This document shows, in pieces, positions 20,570 to 27,113 of a stretch of DNA of 27,113 nucleotides. Position 1 is the first letter of the stretch. Each line of letters begins with the position of its first letter. The position numbers and the translations under genes were made by a program. The DNA comes from JBJXFY01 sp046155815 (GTDB lineage Bacteria; Verrucomicrobiota; Verrucomicrobiia; Limisphaerales; CAIMTB01): positions 1 through 27,113 of the forward strand of contig JBJXFY010000161.1 in the NCBI GenBank assembly GCA_046155815.1, read 5' to 3'. A model generated the notes under the pieces. It made no database searches. It was given only the letters and a program-made list of their open reading frames with translations, and was not told the DNA's origin.

Positions 20570-21520
20570 ATGCTCACCCCCGACCTCCCCATCTACGTCG
20601 CCGGCCATCGCGGGATGGTCGGCAGCGCCCTCGTCCGCGCCCTCCAGGCCGCAGGTTTGAACCGCCTGCTGCTGCGCACCCACAAGGAACTCGACCTCCT
20701 CGATCAGGCGGCGGTGGACGGCTTCTTCGCGAGGGAGAAGCCCGCCGTCGCCATCATCGCCGCGGCGCGCGTCGGCGGCATCCACGCGAACAACGCCTAT
20801 CCGGCGCAGTTCATCCACGAGAACCTCGCCATCGCGCTGCACACCGTCCACGCCGCGTACCGGCACGGCGTGCGGCGCCTGCTCTTCCTCGGCAGCTCGT
20901 GCATCTATCCCAAGCACGCGCCCCAGCCCATGCCCGAGGACTGCCTGCTCACCGGCCCGCTCGAGCCGACGAACGAGGCCTATGCCATCGCCAAGATCGC
21001 CGGGCTCAAGCTCTGCCAGTTCTACCGCCGCGAGCATGGCGTGCTCTTCCACTCGGCGATGCCGACCAACCTCTACGGCCCCGGCGACTACTACCACCCG
21101 ACGAACTCCCACGTCCTGCCCGCGCTGCTCCGCCGTTTCCACGAGGCGAAGCTTGCCGGCCTGTCCGAGGTCACGCTCTGGGGCACCGGCACGCCGCGCC
21201 GCGAGTTCCTGCACACCGACGACCTCGCCGCCGGCTGCCTCCACCTGCTGCGGCTGGAGAACCCGCCGGACTGGGTGAACCTCGGCTACGGCGACGACGT
21301 GACCATCCACGAACTCGCCGGCTTGGTGAAGGACGTGACCGGGTTCGCCGGCCGCCTGGTGTTCGATGCCACCAAGCCCGACGGCACGCCACGCAAGCTG
21401 ATGGACAACGCGCGCATCCGCGCCACCGGCTGGGCGCCGCACATCACCCTCCGTGAGGGCGTCGCGCGGACGTACCAGGACTTCCTCCGCGAACAGGCCG
21501 AAGGCCGCCTGCGCGAGTAA
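20570..21520 (+). CDS. fcl: GDP-L-fucose synthase
   Basis: A 316-aa epimerase/reductase that makes GDP-L-fucose from the Gmd product using NADPH. The nucleotide-binding motif is GHRGMVGSA at 12-20. The catalytic residues of E. coli Fcl have counterparts two positions later here: Ser109 and Cys111 (LGSSCIYP), Tyr138 and Lys142 (YAIAK), His181 (SHVLPALLRRF). The ATG at 20570 is preferred to an in-frame TTG at 20555. It forms the second gene of a gmd-fcl pair. No glycosyltransferase lies beside it, so where the fucose goes cannot be told from this window. Confidence 0.96.
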   Translation: MLTPDLPIYVAGHRGMVGSALVRALQAAGLNRLLLRTHKELDLLDQAAVDGFFAREKPAVAIIAAARVGGIHANNAYPAQFIHENLAIALHTVHAAYRHGVRRLLFLGSSCIYPKHAPQPMPEDCLLTGPLEPTNEAYAIAKIAGLKLCQFYRREHGVLFHSAMPTNLYGPGDYYHPTNSHVLPALLRRFHEAKLAGLSEVTLWGTGTPRREFLHTDDLAAGCLHLLRLENPPDWVNLGYGDDVTIHELAGLVKDVTGFAGRLVFDATKPDGTPRKLMDNARIRATGWAPHITLREGVARTYQDFLREQAEGRLRE

Positions 21521-21603
21521 GCCGCCGGCGAACGGTGCGGGTTGCCGGCCCCAACCATCCCCGTTGCTTGCCGTCCGGCCCGGTCCCCCCGCAGGCTCCC
21601 CCC

Positions 21604-22707
21604 GTGTCCGAGGTTTTTCACATCGTGCCCGAGGCCGCGCATGACGCGCTCGTGAGCGCGGCCTTCGCCCACCGCGGCTTCCAGCCCGACGACGTCGCAC
21701 CGATGGTCCGCCTCTGCGGCGAGAGCGCGCGCCACGGCATCCGCACGCACAACGCGATCAAGGCCCTCCACCTCGACCACCTCTTCGGCAGCGCGGTGGG
21801 CGGCTGCGTGCCCGGCGCGGAGGTCGAGCGGCTGCCGTCACGTTTCCCCGCCGCGCAGGTCTGGGACGCGCACCGCAAGCTCGGCCCCGCCGTGGCCTAC
21901 GCCGCCATGGACGAGGCCATACGCCTCGCCGATCAATTCGGCAGCGGCACCGTGGCCGTGGACGGCGCCTGGCACTATCTCTGGGGCGGCGCCTACGTGC
22001 TCGCGGCCGCCCGCCGTGGTTTCATCGGCTACACCAACTGCACCGCCACGCTCGCCGAGGTCGTCCCGCACGGCGGCACGCGCCCGACGCTCGGCACCAA
22101 CCCGCACTCGTGGGCCTTCCCCACGCAGGACATCGTGGGCTTTCCCGTGCTGGTGGACTGGGCGACCAGCGCCGTCGCGATGGGCCGCGTGCAGCAGTTG
22201 AAGCGCGAAGGGAAGACGCTGCCGCCCGGCTCCGCCGTGGACGCAGCCGGCCGGCCCACCACGGATCCCGCCGCCGCCGCCGCGCTCCTGCCCTTCGGCG
22301 CGCACAAGGGCTACGGCCTCGGGCTGCTCGACGAGCTGTTTGCCGCATACATCGGGGGCTCGCGGCCCACCCTCCGCGGCAAGTACCCGCCGCCGCCCGG
22401 CGAGAAAGCCTCGAGCTGCTTCTTCTTCCAGGCCATCCACCCGGACGCCCTCGCCGCCGGCCGCCACGCCGCCGGCCGCACGCGCGACGACAACGTGAAG
22501 GCCGTCCTGGATGACATCCTCGGGCCGGGCAACGAAATGGCCATCCTCCCCGGCGCGCTGGAGGCGAGGCACGCCGCCCGCTGCGCCGCCGCCGGCGGCC
22601 TGCTCTTCAGCACCGCCGAGCTCGAGGCCTTCAACACCATCGCCGCCGAATGCGGCGCCGAGCCTTGGGACATCGCCGCCTTCCGCGTCGCGGAGGCCGG
22701 CACCTGA
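21604..22707 (+). CDS. LDH2-family (malate/lactate/diketogulonate) dehydrogenase
   Basis: A 367-aa NAD(P)-dependent oxidoreductase of the LDH2 family (malate, L-sulfolactate, ureidoglycolate and 2,3-diketogulonate dehydrogenases). Conserved blocks are the catalytic-His segment HGIRTHN (His49; the common form is SHG), the GTNPHSWAFPT nucleotide-binding block (usually GPNPxAxAxP) and PFGAHKGYGLGLL. Several of these differ from textbook members, so it is a divergent subgroup and the substrate is unknown. The GTG at 21604 is chosen because the frame upstream to 21535 is Pro-rich and unlike the family. It is followed after 40 bases by a YhcH/YiaL-family gene, a neighbour arrangement like E. coli yiaK-yiaL, which suggests a keto-sugar-acid substrate. 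Confidence 0.88.
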   Translation: MSEVFHIVPEAAHDALVSAAFAHRGFQPDDVAPMVRLCGESARHGIRTHNAIKALHLDHLFGSAVGGCVPGAEVERLPSRFPAAQVWDAHRKLGPAVAYAAMDEAIRLADQFGSGTVAVDGAWHYLWGGAYVLAAARRGFIGYTNCTATLAEVVPHGGTRPTLGTNPHSWAFPTQDIVGFPVLVDWATSAVAMGRVQQLKREGKTLPPGSAVDAAGRPTTDPAAAAALLPFGAHKGYGLGLLDELFAAYIGGSRPTLRGKYPPPPGEKASSCFFFQAIHPDALAAGRHAAGRTRDDNVKAVLDDILGPGNEMAILPGALEARHAARCAAAGGLLFSTAELEAFNTIAAECGAEPWDIAAFRVAEAGT

Positions 22708-22747
22708 CCCCCAGCTTTCAGACCCCAGACCCCACCCCCGAACTCCG

Positions 22748-23221
22748 ATGATCTACGGCCATCTCTCCGCGCCCGACGCCTACCAGCACCTGCTCGCCCA
22801 CGAGGCCTGGAAGTTTGCCTTCGACTGGCTCAGGACCGTCACGCCCGACATCGAGCCCGGCATCCGTCAGCTCCGCGGCGAGGACGTCTGGATCAACGTC
22901 CACGGCTACGACACCCTGCCCCCGGCCCAGTGCCGCTTTGAGAGCCACCGGCGCTACGTGGACCTCCAGTACTGCATCACCGGCGGCGAGTGTATTGACT
23001 GGGCGCTCACCGCCGGCCTCACCGAGGACACTCCCTACGACAAGGACAAGGAGGTCGGCTTCTGGCTGCCGCCGGCGGGCGAGGTGACGCGTGTGCGCAT
23101 GGTGCCCGGCAGCTACTGCATCCTGCAGCCCAGCGACGCCCACCGGCCCAAGGTCGCCGACGCAGTAAACCCCTCCGTGTTCAAGCTCGTCGTGAAGCTC
23201 GACCGCAAGCTGCTGGCCTGA
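22748..23221 (+). CDS. YhcH/YjgK/YiaL family protein (DUF386)
   Basis: A 157-aa cupin-like protein of the YhcH/YjgK/YiaL family, near the normal length of about 150. Conserved features are FESHRRYVDLQY (64-75; Glu65, His67, Asp72 and Gln74 are candidate metal ligands or active-site residues) and PSDAHRPK (128-135, His132). E. coli members sit in sugar operons: YiaL with 2,3-diketogulonate genes and YhcH with sialic-acid genes. Here the upstream neighbour is a YiaK-like dehydrogenase, and a sialidase-like gene lies convergently downstream. A role in handling an unusual sugar or sugar acid is inferred; the reaction is not known. A terminator follows. Confidence 0.9.
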   Translation: MIYGHLSAPDAYQHLLAHEAWKFAFDWLRTVTPDIEPGIRQLRGEDVWINVHGYDTLPPAQCRFESHRRYVDLQYCITGGECIDWALTAGLTEDTPYDKDKEVGFWLPPAGEVTRVRMVPGSYCILQPSDAHRPKVADAVNPSVFKLVVKLDRKLLA

Positions 23222-23248
23222 GGCGGCCTGGTCAGGTCCGGCCCGCCG

Positions 23249-23260
23249 CGCCTCGAGGCG
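23249..23260. repeat. 12-nt perfect palindrome
   Basis: CGCCTCGAGGCG is its own reverse complement and lies between GCCGC and GCGGC, giving a small hairpin just after the YhcH-family gene. It may be part of the termination region. Confidence 0.4.
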
Positions 23261-23269
23261 AAGCGGCCC

Positions 23270-23309
23270 CGGCAAGGCGGCGTTTCACGTCGCCCCACCT
23301 TGCCGTTTT
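23270..23309 (+). terminator. Rho-independent terminator after the YhcH-family gene
   Basis: CGGCAAGG (23270-23277) pairs with CCTTGCCG (23298-23305), with further GGCG/CGCC pairing inside, and TTTT follows. It is 49 bases after the stop codon and separates two convergent transcription units. Confidence 0.65.
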
Positions 23310-23368
23310 GCGGCGGTCAGGGTGCGAGATTCACGGACCCTTGGGGGCGCGGGATTCAAGGCCGGGAA

Positions 23369-25894
23369 TCACCGCCCGCCGGCCGCCGCGTCCAGCTCCC
23401 CCGGCCGGAAGCGCACACTGACTACGAAGGGCGACTGCCCCTCGACCCAGTGGCCGTAGCTGGTGGCGACAAACGTCCCGTCCGGCAGCACCTCCAGCCC
23501 CGCGTAACCGCAGTCCCACGCGTTCCGGTTATCCATCAGCCGCGCGCGGAACTGGCCCGGTCGGCCGGCGGCCAGGTCCTCGTACCGCCCCGCCCAGATC
23601 ACCCAGTCCCCGCGCGTGGGCGAGCCTTCCGCCATGTCGCGGAAAGTGACGAACAGCCGGCCGTCCGGCGCGTAGCGGGCCGTGTGCCGGTCGCCGGTGA
23701 GCGCCGGGGGCAGCGGTTGCGGCACGCTCCACGTCTCGCCCTCATCGTCCGAAAACACGACGTGGCTGGGCTGCACGCGGCGGTTCTCGCGCAGCAGCAG
23801 CGCGAGCTGCCGGCCGTCCGGCGAGCGCACCACGCCCGGCTCGCAGAGGTGGACTTCCCCCGAGCGGAACAGCTCGCGCGGCTCGGCCCACGTCGTGCCG
23901 CCGTCGCGCGTCCCCGTCTGGAACAGCGTGAACACCGGCGGCTGCGCCGCCACCGCGCCTGCGCGGATGAAACGGCCGTCATCGTGGAACCACGCGAGAA
24001 AATGTCCCGGCCGAACACTTCCATCGGCATCGCGCACGGCCTCCACCGATCCCATCACCACGATGCCGCCCCAGTCGCCCACGGGTTCGAGCGGCGTCCA
24101 CGTCGCGCCGTCGTCGTCGGACAGCGCGCGTCGCGCGGGGAACAGGCCGGACCAGAGCAGCAGCCGCTTCGCTCCGTCCGGCCGCGTCACGCGGTGGATC
24201 GTCGGCGTCTCGAGCGAGGTCGCCCAGTTCTCCGGCACCGGCAGCGGCGCGGACCACGAGCGCCCGCCGTCGTCGCTGCGCCTGAGCCGGACCGCGCCCT
24301 TCCCGTGGCCCTTGGGGTACGCGCAGAACATCGTCCGCCCGTCCTCCAGCAGCACCGTCGTCGGATGGCCGAGGTACTGGCCGGGCTCGATGTCCACCGT
24401 GGCCTGGCGCATCGGCTGCGTGGAAAGATCGAGCAACGGCACGCCCAGCGCAGCGCCGACGCCGATGGGCTGCCCGCTGTTGAAGGCGCCAGTGTACCCG
24501 TGCTGCTCGAAGGCCAGCCCGCCGCCAGTCATCCGCGGGTCGCCGGTGCGGCGCAAGTGCTCCTCAAGCCGCGTGCGCAGCGCCCCGCGCGTGGCGGCGT
24601 ACGCGGGGTCGTCGGCAAGGTTGTTCGTCTGCCACGGGTCCGCGGCGAGGTCGTACAGCTCGTCCGCCGGCCGGCGGGCGAAGGCGAGGTCGAAAAGCCG
24701 CTGCGCCGCCGGCGAACCGTCGTGCCGCATCACCGCGCGCTTGGCCGGCCCGGCGTCCGCGGTGCGATGGTCGTCCACGTCGCCGCACACCGGCGGGTCG
24801 CCCGCGGGCCAGCGTTCGGGCGCGAAGTTGCGGATGAAGTGATGCGTGTCCGTGCGCAGCGCGCGGACGGGGTAGGAGAGGTTTCCCGCCCGCACCGCGG
24901 CGTGGCGTTCGCGGCCGATCACCAAGTCATCCCGTGTCGGGTCGACCCAGCCCATGCGGGTGGTGCCCAGCACCGGCCAGAGGCTGCGGCCGGACATCTC
25001 CGCCGCGCGGGGCAGGCCGGCGGCTTCGAGGATGGTCGGCGCGAGATCGGTGAGGTTCACGAGATCGTCCACCACGCGGCCGGCCGGAATGCGGTCAGGC
25101 CAGCGGACCGCGAGCGGCACCCGGGCGCCGGCGTCGTACACGGTGGCCTTCGCGCGGGGGAAGGGCATCCCGTTGTCGCTCGTGACGATGACGAGCGTGT
25201 CGTCCAGCCGGCCGGCCTCGTCGAGCGCAGCCAGCAGGTCGCCAAGCTGCGCATCGAAGCGCTGGATTTCCGCGAGGTAGTCCGCGAGATCGCCGCGTAC
25301 GTCCGGCGTGTCGGGCAGGAAGGGCGGCACCGTGACGGCCGCCGAGTCAATCCCCGCGCGCGCGCCGCCGCCGGCGTCGTAGGGCCGGTGCGGATCGGTG
25401 CTGCCGTACCAGAAACAGAACGGCTGGTCCGCGCCCACGCCGCGCAGGAACGCGCGGAAGTCCCGCGCCGCCGGGCCGGCCGGGTTGTCCGTGCGGCCGC
25501 CCGCGCGGAAGTCGCCCGGCCCCCAGCCCTTGCCCTGCGCGCCCACGGCCCAGCCCGCGGCAGCGAGGCGGTCGGGGTAGCCCTCGAGACCGCGCGGCCA
25601 TTCGCCCCACAGGTTGCCCGTGCTGCCGAGCCGCCAGAAATCCTGGCCCGTGAGCAGCGCGGCGCGCGACGGCGTGCAGCTCGGCGACGAGGCGAAGGCG
25701 CCGGTGAAGTTCACGCCCTCGCGCGCCACGCGGTCGAAGTGCGGCGTGCGCGCGGCCCGCTCGCCGTTCGCGCCGAAATGCGCCCACGACGCGTCGTCCG
25801 CAATGCAGACGAGGACGCCGGGCGGCCTGGCCGCGCCGACGGCGCCGAGCGTGGCGGCCAGCAGCAGGCCCCAGATGGCGAGACCGTGGGACAT
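23369..25894 (-). CDS. Secreted sulfatase fused to a sialidase-like domain
   Basis: An 841-aa exported protein in one uninterrupted frame. After a signal peptide (1-22), residues about 25-470 form a formylglycine sulfatase. Asp33/Asp34 are metal ligands, the activation motif is CTPSR at 73-77 with Cys73 as the residue to be oxidised, DPHRPY is at 168-172 and the SDNG metal site at 239-242. The sulfatase ends normally (TGDPRMTGGG). Residues about 495-835 are a sialidase-like propeller with Asp-box motifs SDDGGRSW (540-547), SDDDGATW (592-599), TRDGGTTW (662-669) and SDDEGETW (715-722). The usual Arg-Ile-Pro motif is replaced by GHP (509-511), so true sialidase activity is uncertain. The ATG at 25894 gives the signal peptide; the frame is open to 26416 but reads as noise. 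A combined desulfation and glycan-cleaving or glycan-binding enzyme is inferred. Confidence 0.9.
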   Translation of the reverse strand: MSHGLAIWGLLLAATLGAVGAARPPGVLVCIADDASWAHFGANGERAARTPHFDRVAREGVNFTGAFASSPSCTPSRAALLTGQDFWRLGSTGNLWGEWPRGLEGYPDRLAAAGWAVGAQGKGWGPGDFRAGGRTDNPAGPAARDFRAFLRGVGADQPFCFWYGSTDPHRPYDAGGGARAGIDSAAVTVPPFLPDTPDVRGDLADYLAEIQRFDAQLGDLLAALDEAGRLDDTLVIVTSDNGMPFPRAKATVYDAGARVPLAVRWPDRIPAGRVVDDLVNLTDLAPTILEAAGLPRAAEMSGRSLWPVLGTTRMGWVDPTRDDLVIGRERHAAVRAGNLSYPVRALRTDTHHFIRNFAPERWPAGDPPVCGDVDDHRTADAGPAKRAVMRHDGSPAAQRLFDLAFARRPADELYDLAADPWQTNNLADDPAYAATRGALRTRLEEHLRRTGDPRMTGGGLAFEQHGYTGAFNSGQPIGVGAALGVPLLDLSTQPMRQATVDIEPGQYLGHPTTVLLEDGRTMFCAYPKGHGKGAVRLRRSDDGGRSWSAPLPVPENWATSLETPTIHRVTRPDGAKRLLLWSGLFPARRALSDDDGATWTPLEPVGDWGGIVVMGSVEAVRDADGSVRPGHFLAWFHDDGRFIRAGAVAAQPPVFTLFQTGTRDGGTTWAEPRELFRSGEVHLCEPGVVRSPDGRQLALLLRENRRVQPSHVVFSDDEGETWSVPQPLPPALTGDRHTARYAPDGRLFVTFRDMAEGSPTRGDWVIWAGRYEDLAAGRPGQFRARLMDNRNAWDCGYAGLEVLPDGTFVATSYGHWVEGQSPFVVSVRFRPGELDAAAGGR

Positions 25895-26262
25895 GCCCGA
25901 GCCTGACAAGGCATGGCCGGAGTTGCGACCGCGGAAAGCCCGGAAGATACCGGAGGCCCGGGGATTCGAATGCGGAAGCCCCGCTGGGAACTGTTCCTTC
26001 TCCGCCGCCAGTGCGTCGCCAGGCAGCCGGCGAGGACGAGCACGCAGGCCGCCTTCCATGCGAGGAGCCACCACGGCCGCCACCACGCGCCGGTGCGCAG
26101 CTCCATCGCATCGGACGCGGCGAAGAGGAGGAAGGCGAACGCCGCGACGCGGCTGAGCCGGCGCACCCGCGCCGGTCCGCCGCGTCCGTGCCGCCACACC
26201 GCCAGGCCCAGCGCGGACCACAGCACGATCTCGAAGGCGTTGTAGGTCGCGGGCACGTTCAT
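25711..26262 (-). CDS. Small membrane protein, function unknown
   Basis: From the ATG at 26262 the protein begins MNVPATYNAFEIVLWSALG and has three hydrophobic stretches: about 8-24, 40-54 (AAFAFLLFAASDAMEL) and 66-85 (PWWLLAWKAACVLVLAGCL), with Trp-rich TGAWWRPWW between the second and third. This looks like a real three-helix inner-membrane protein of about 95 aa. I recall similar unnamed proteins in related phyla but cannot name a family. The frame stays open for another 90 residues, running 184 bases into the sulfatase gene on the same strand; that tail is Pro/Ser/Arg-rich and unconvincing. Either the true gene has lost its stop by frameshift or the tail is tolerated. Probably co-transcribed with the sulfatase. 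Confidence 0.6.
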   Translation of the reverse strand: MNVPATYNAFEIVLWSALGLAVWRHGRGGPARVRRLSRVAAFAFLLFAASDAMELRTGAWWRPWWLLAWKAACVLVLAGCLATHWRRRRNSSQRGFRIRIPGPPVSSGLSAVATPAMPCQARACPTVSPSGACCWPPRSAPSARPGRPASSSALRTTRRGRISARTASGPRARRTSTAWRARA

Positions 26263-26449
26263 GTTCAGGCCGCCGATGCGGCCGCTGCGGAAGACCCCGA
26301 GCACAGGGAACAGGGTGACGTGCTCTCCACCGTGGGTTCGACCTTCCGCTTCTTCCCTGTTCTCCGTGGTTGGACACGGGGTCTGTCCCCGGGCCGCGAC
26401 GGGGCGCCGCAGACACCTTCGGCGACGGGGCGTCGCCGCCACGGGGCCG
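26263..26449. other. Spacer between stress-protein gene and membrane-protein gene
   Basis: No gene seen. It holds two small inverted repeats, GAGCAC/GTGCTC (26299-26304 with 26320-26325) and GAACAGGG/CCCTGTTC (26308-26315 with 26355-26362), and a direct repeat CGACGGGGCG at 26397-26406 and 26423-26432. Any of these could mark a terminator or operator; none has a T-run on the minus strand. Confidence 0.4.
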
Positions 26450-27113
26450 TCAGGCCGGGCGCGGACGGATGATCTCCACCGAGCAGGGCGCGCGTTCCGC
26501 GACGGCGGCAGCCAGGGTGCCGAGGCGGTAGCGGCTGCCGTGCTGCATGCCGCGCGCCCCCATTACCACGCAGTCCGCGCCCAGCGCCTCGGCCTGGCCC
26601 AGCAGGAGCTTTTTCGGGTCGCCCTCGAGCAGGTGCAGCTCCACGGCGTGGCCCTGCTCGCGCAGGAGGCGCACGGCGGATTCCGCCATCTCACCGGCCC
26701 AGCCGCGCAGGTCGCGCGCGCCCTTGGCGGCCCACTGCTCGGCGTACACCGCCGGCCAGGCCACGGCCACCAGCCGCGCCTCGAACACCGTCAGCGCCTC
26801 GAAGCGCGTGCCTTCCGGCCACGTCCGCGCGGCGAGCGACTTCACGGCCGCCTGCGCGTCCTCCGAGCCGTCCACCGCCACGAGGATGCGGGGCGGGCCG
26901 GTGCGGCCGGCGCGCGCGCGGCCGATGCGCACGCTGCACCGCGCCTCCGCCAGCACGCGCTGCGAGACGGAGCCGAGGAAGAACCGCTCGAGGACGGAAT
27001 GGCTGTGCGACCCGACCACGACCAGGTCGGCGGGCCAGGCGTCGGCGCGCTGCACGAGCGCCCACGCCGGGGAGTCGGCCTTGGCGACGACGCCGACCTG
27101 CCAGCGGGGAAAG
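26450..27113 (-). CDS. Universal stress protein (tandem UspA), 5' partial
   Basis: The frame enters from the right edge of the window without a start codon (first readable residues FPRWQVGVVAKADSPAW) and ends at TGA 26450-26452. The visible 220 or so residues hold the end of one Usp domain (DLVVVGSHSHSVLERFFLGS) and a complete second domain (ILVAVDGSEDAQAA through VVMGARGM and the end PCSVEIIRP). The glycine-rich GxxGS(x9)GS-type ATP-binding motif is intact in the first domain (GSHSHS and GSVSQRV) but altered in the second (GARGMQHGSRYRLGTLAAAV). Usp proteins are cytoplasmic nucleotide-binding proteins linked to stress survival; the exact role is unknown. An internal GTG at 27055 is a possible but unlikely start. 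Confidence 0.9.
   Translation of the reverse strand, partial: FPRWQVGVVAKADSPAWALVQRADAWPADLVVVGSHSHSVLERFFLGSVSQRVLAEARCSVRIGRARAGRTGPPRILVAVDGSEDAQAAVKSLAARTWPEGTRFEALTVFEARLVAVAWPAVYAEQWAAKGARDLRGWAGEMAESAVRLLREQGHAVELHLLEGDPKKLLLGQAEALGADCVVMGARGMQHGSRYRLGTLAAAVAERAPCSVEIIRPRPA

Noticed and set aside
22708..22747. Repeated AGACCCC in the spacer before the YhcH-family gene
   Set aside because: Two short copies in C-rich sequence; no symmetry or spacing that suggests a site.
23300..25906. 868-codon plus-strand open frame
   Set aside because: It lies opposite the sulfatase-sialidase gene; the translation is Arg/Ala/Val-rich with no motifs. It is a GC-driven shadow.

Overview
The window is GC-rich DNA (clearly above 65% G+C by eye) from what is most likely a member of the Verrucomicrobiota, or less likely another PVC-group bacterium. 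This is inferred from gene content: a cytochrome-type DUF1549/DUF1553 (PSD1) protein paired with a Tat-exported DUF1501 protein, a formylglycine sulfatase, a sialidase-like domain, and a TonB system of the DUF3450/TtpC kind. No rRNA or tRNA is present, so the assignment is not firm. I saw no CRISPR array and no intact mobile element.

Layout. Positions 1-370 are intergenic, with a multi-stem inverted repeat and short repeated 10-mers, leading into priA (replication restart helicase). Convergent to priA is a two-gene minus-strand unit of PSD1 cytochrome then DUF1501 (7858 down to 2846). The divergent spacer upstream (7859-8302) holds a second long nested inverted repeat and leads to an IS5-type transposase remnant cut off near 8545, followed by degraded DNA up to about 9086. 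From 9202 to 14616 runs a tight six-gene operon: DUF3450, TtpC-like ExbB, ExbB, ExbD, TonB, TPR. Four CGTCAC repeats in helical phase precede it. Directly downstream, where outer-membrane client genes would be expected, lie two broken genes: a TonB-dependent receptor with two nonsense codons and no barrel, joined out of frame to a secreted protein that has lost its N-terminus. A good terminator follows at 16582-16614.

The right half carries katG (catalase-peroxidase), gmd-fcl (GDP-L-fucose synthesis from GDP-mannose), and an LDH2-family dehydrogenase next to a YhcH/YiaL-family protein, a pair that resembles E. coli yiaK-yiaL. A terminator separates these from convergent minus-strand genes: a secreted sulfatase fused in one reading frame to a sialidase-like domain, a small three-helix membrane protein overlapping its start, and a universal stress protein that runs off the right edge.

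How the parts may work together. PSD1/DUF1501, the sulfatase-sialidase, the TonB machinery and the YiaK/YiaL-like pair would fit a bacterium that degrades sulfated or complex polysaccharides, with gmd-fcl making fucose for its own surface glycans. This link is inferred from family knowledge and proximity only. The most notable items are the decayed receptor beside an apparently intact TonB engine, the sulfatase-sialidase fusion, the phased CGTCAC repeats, and two multi-stem intergenic elements.
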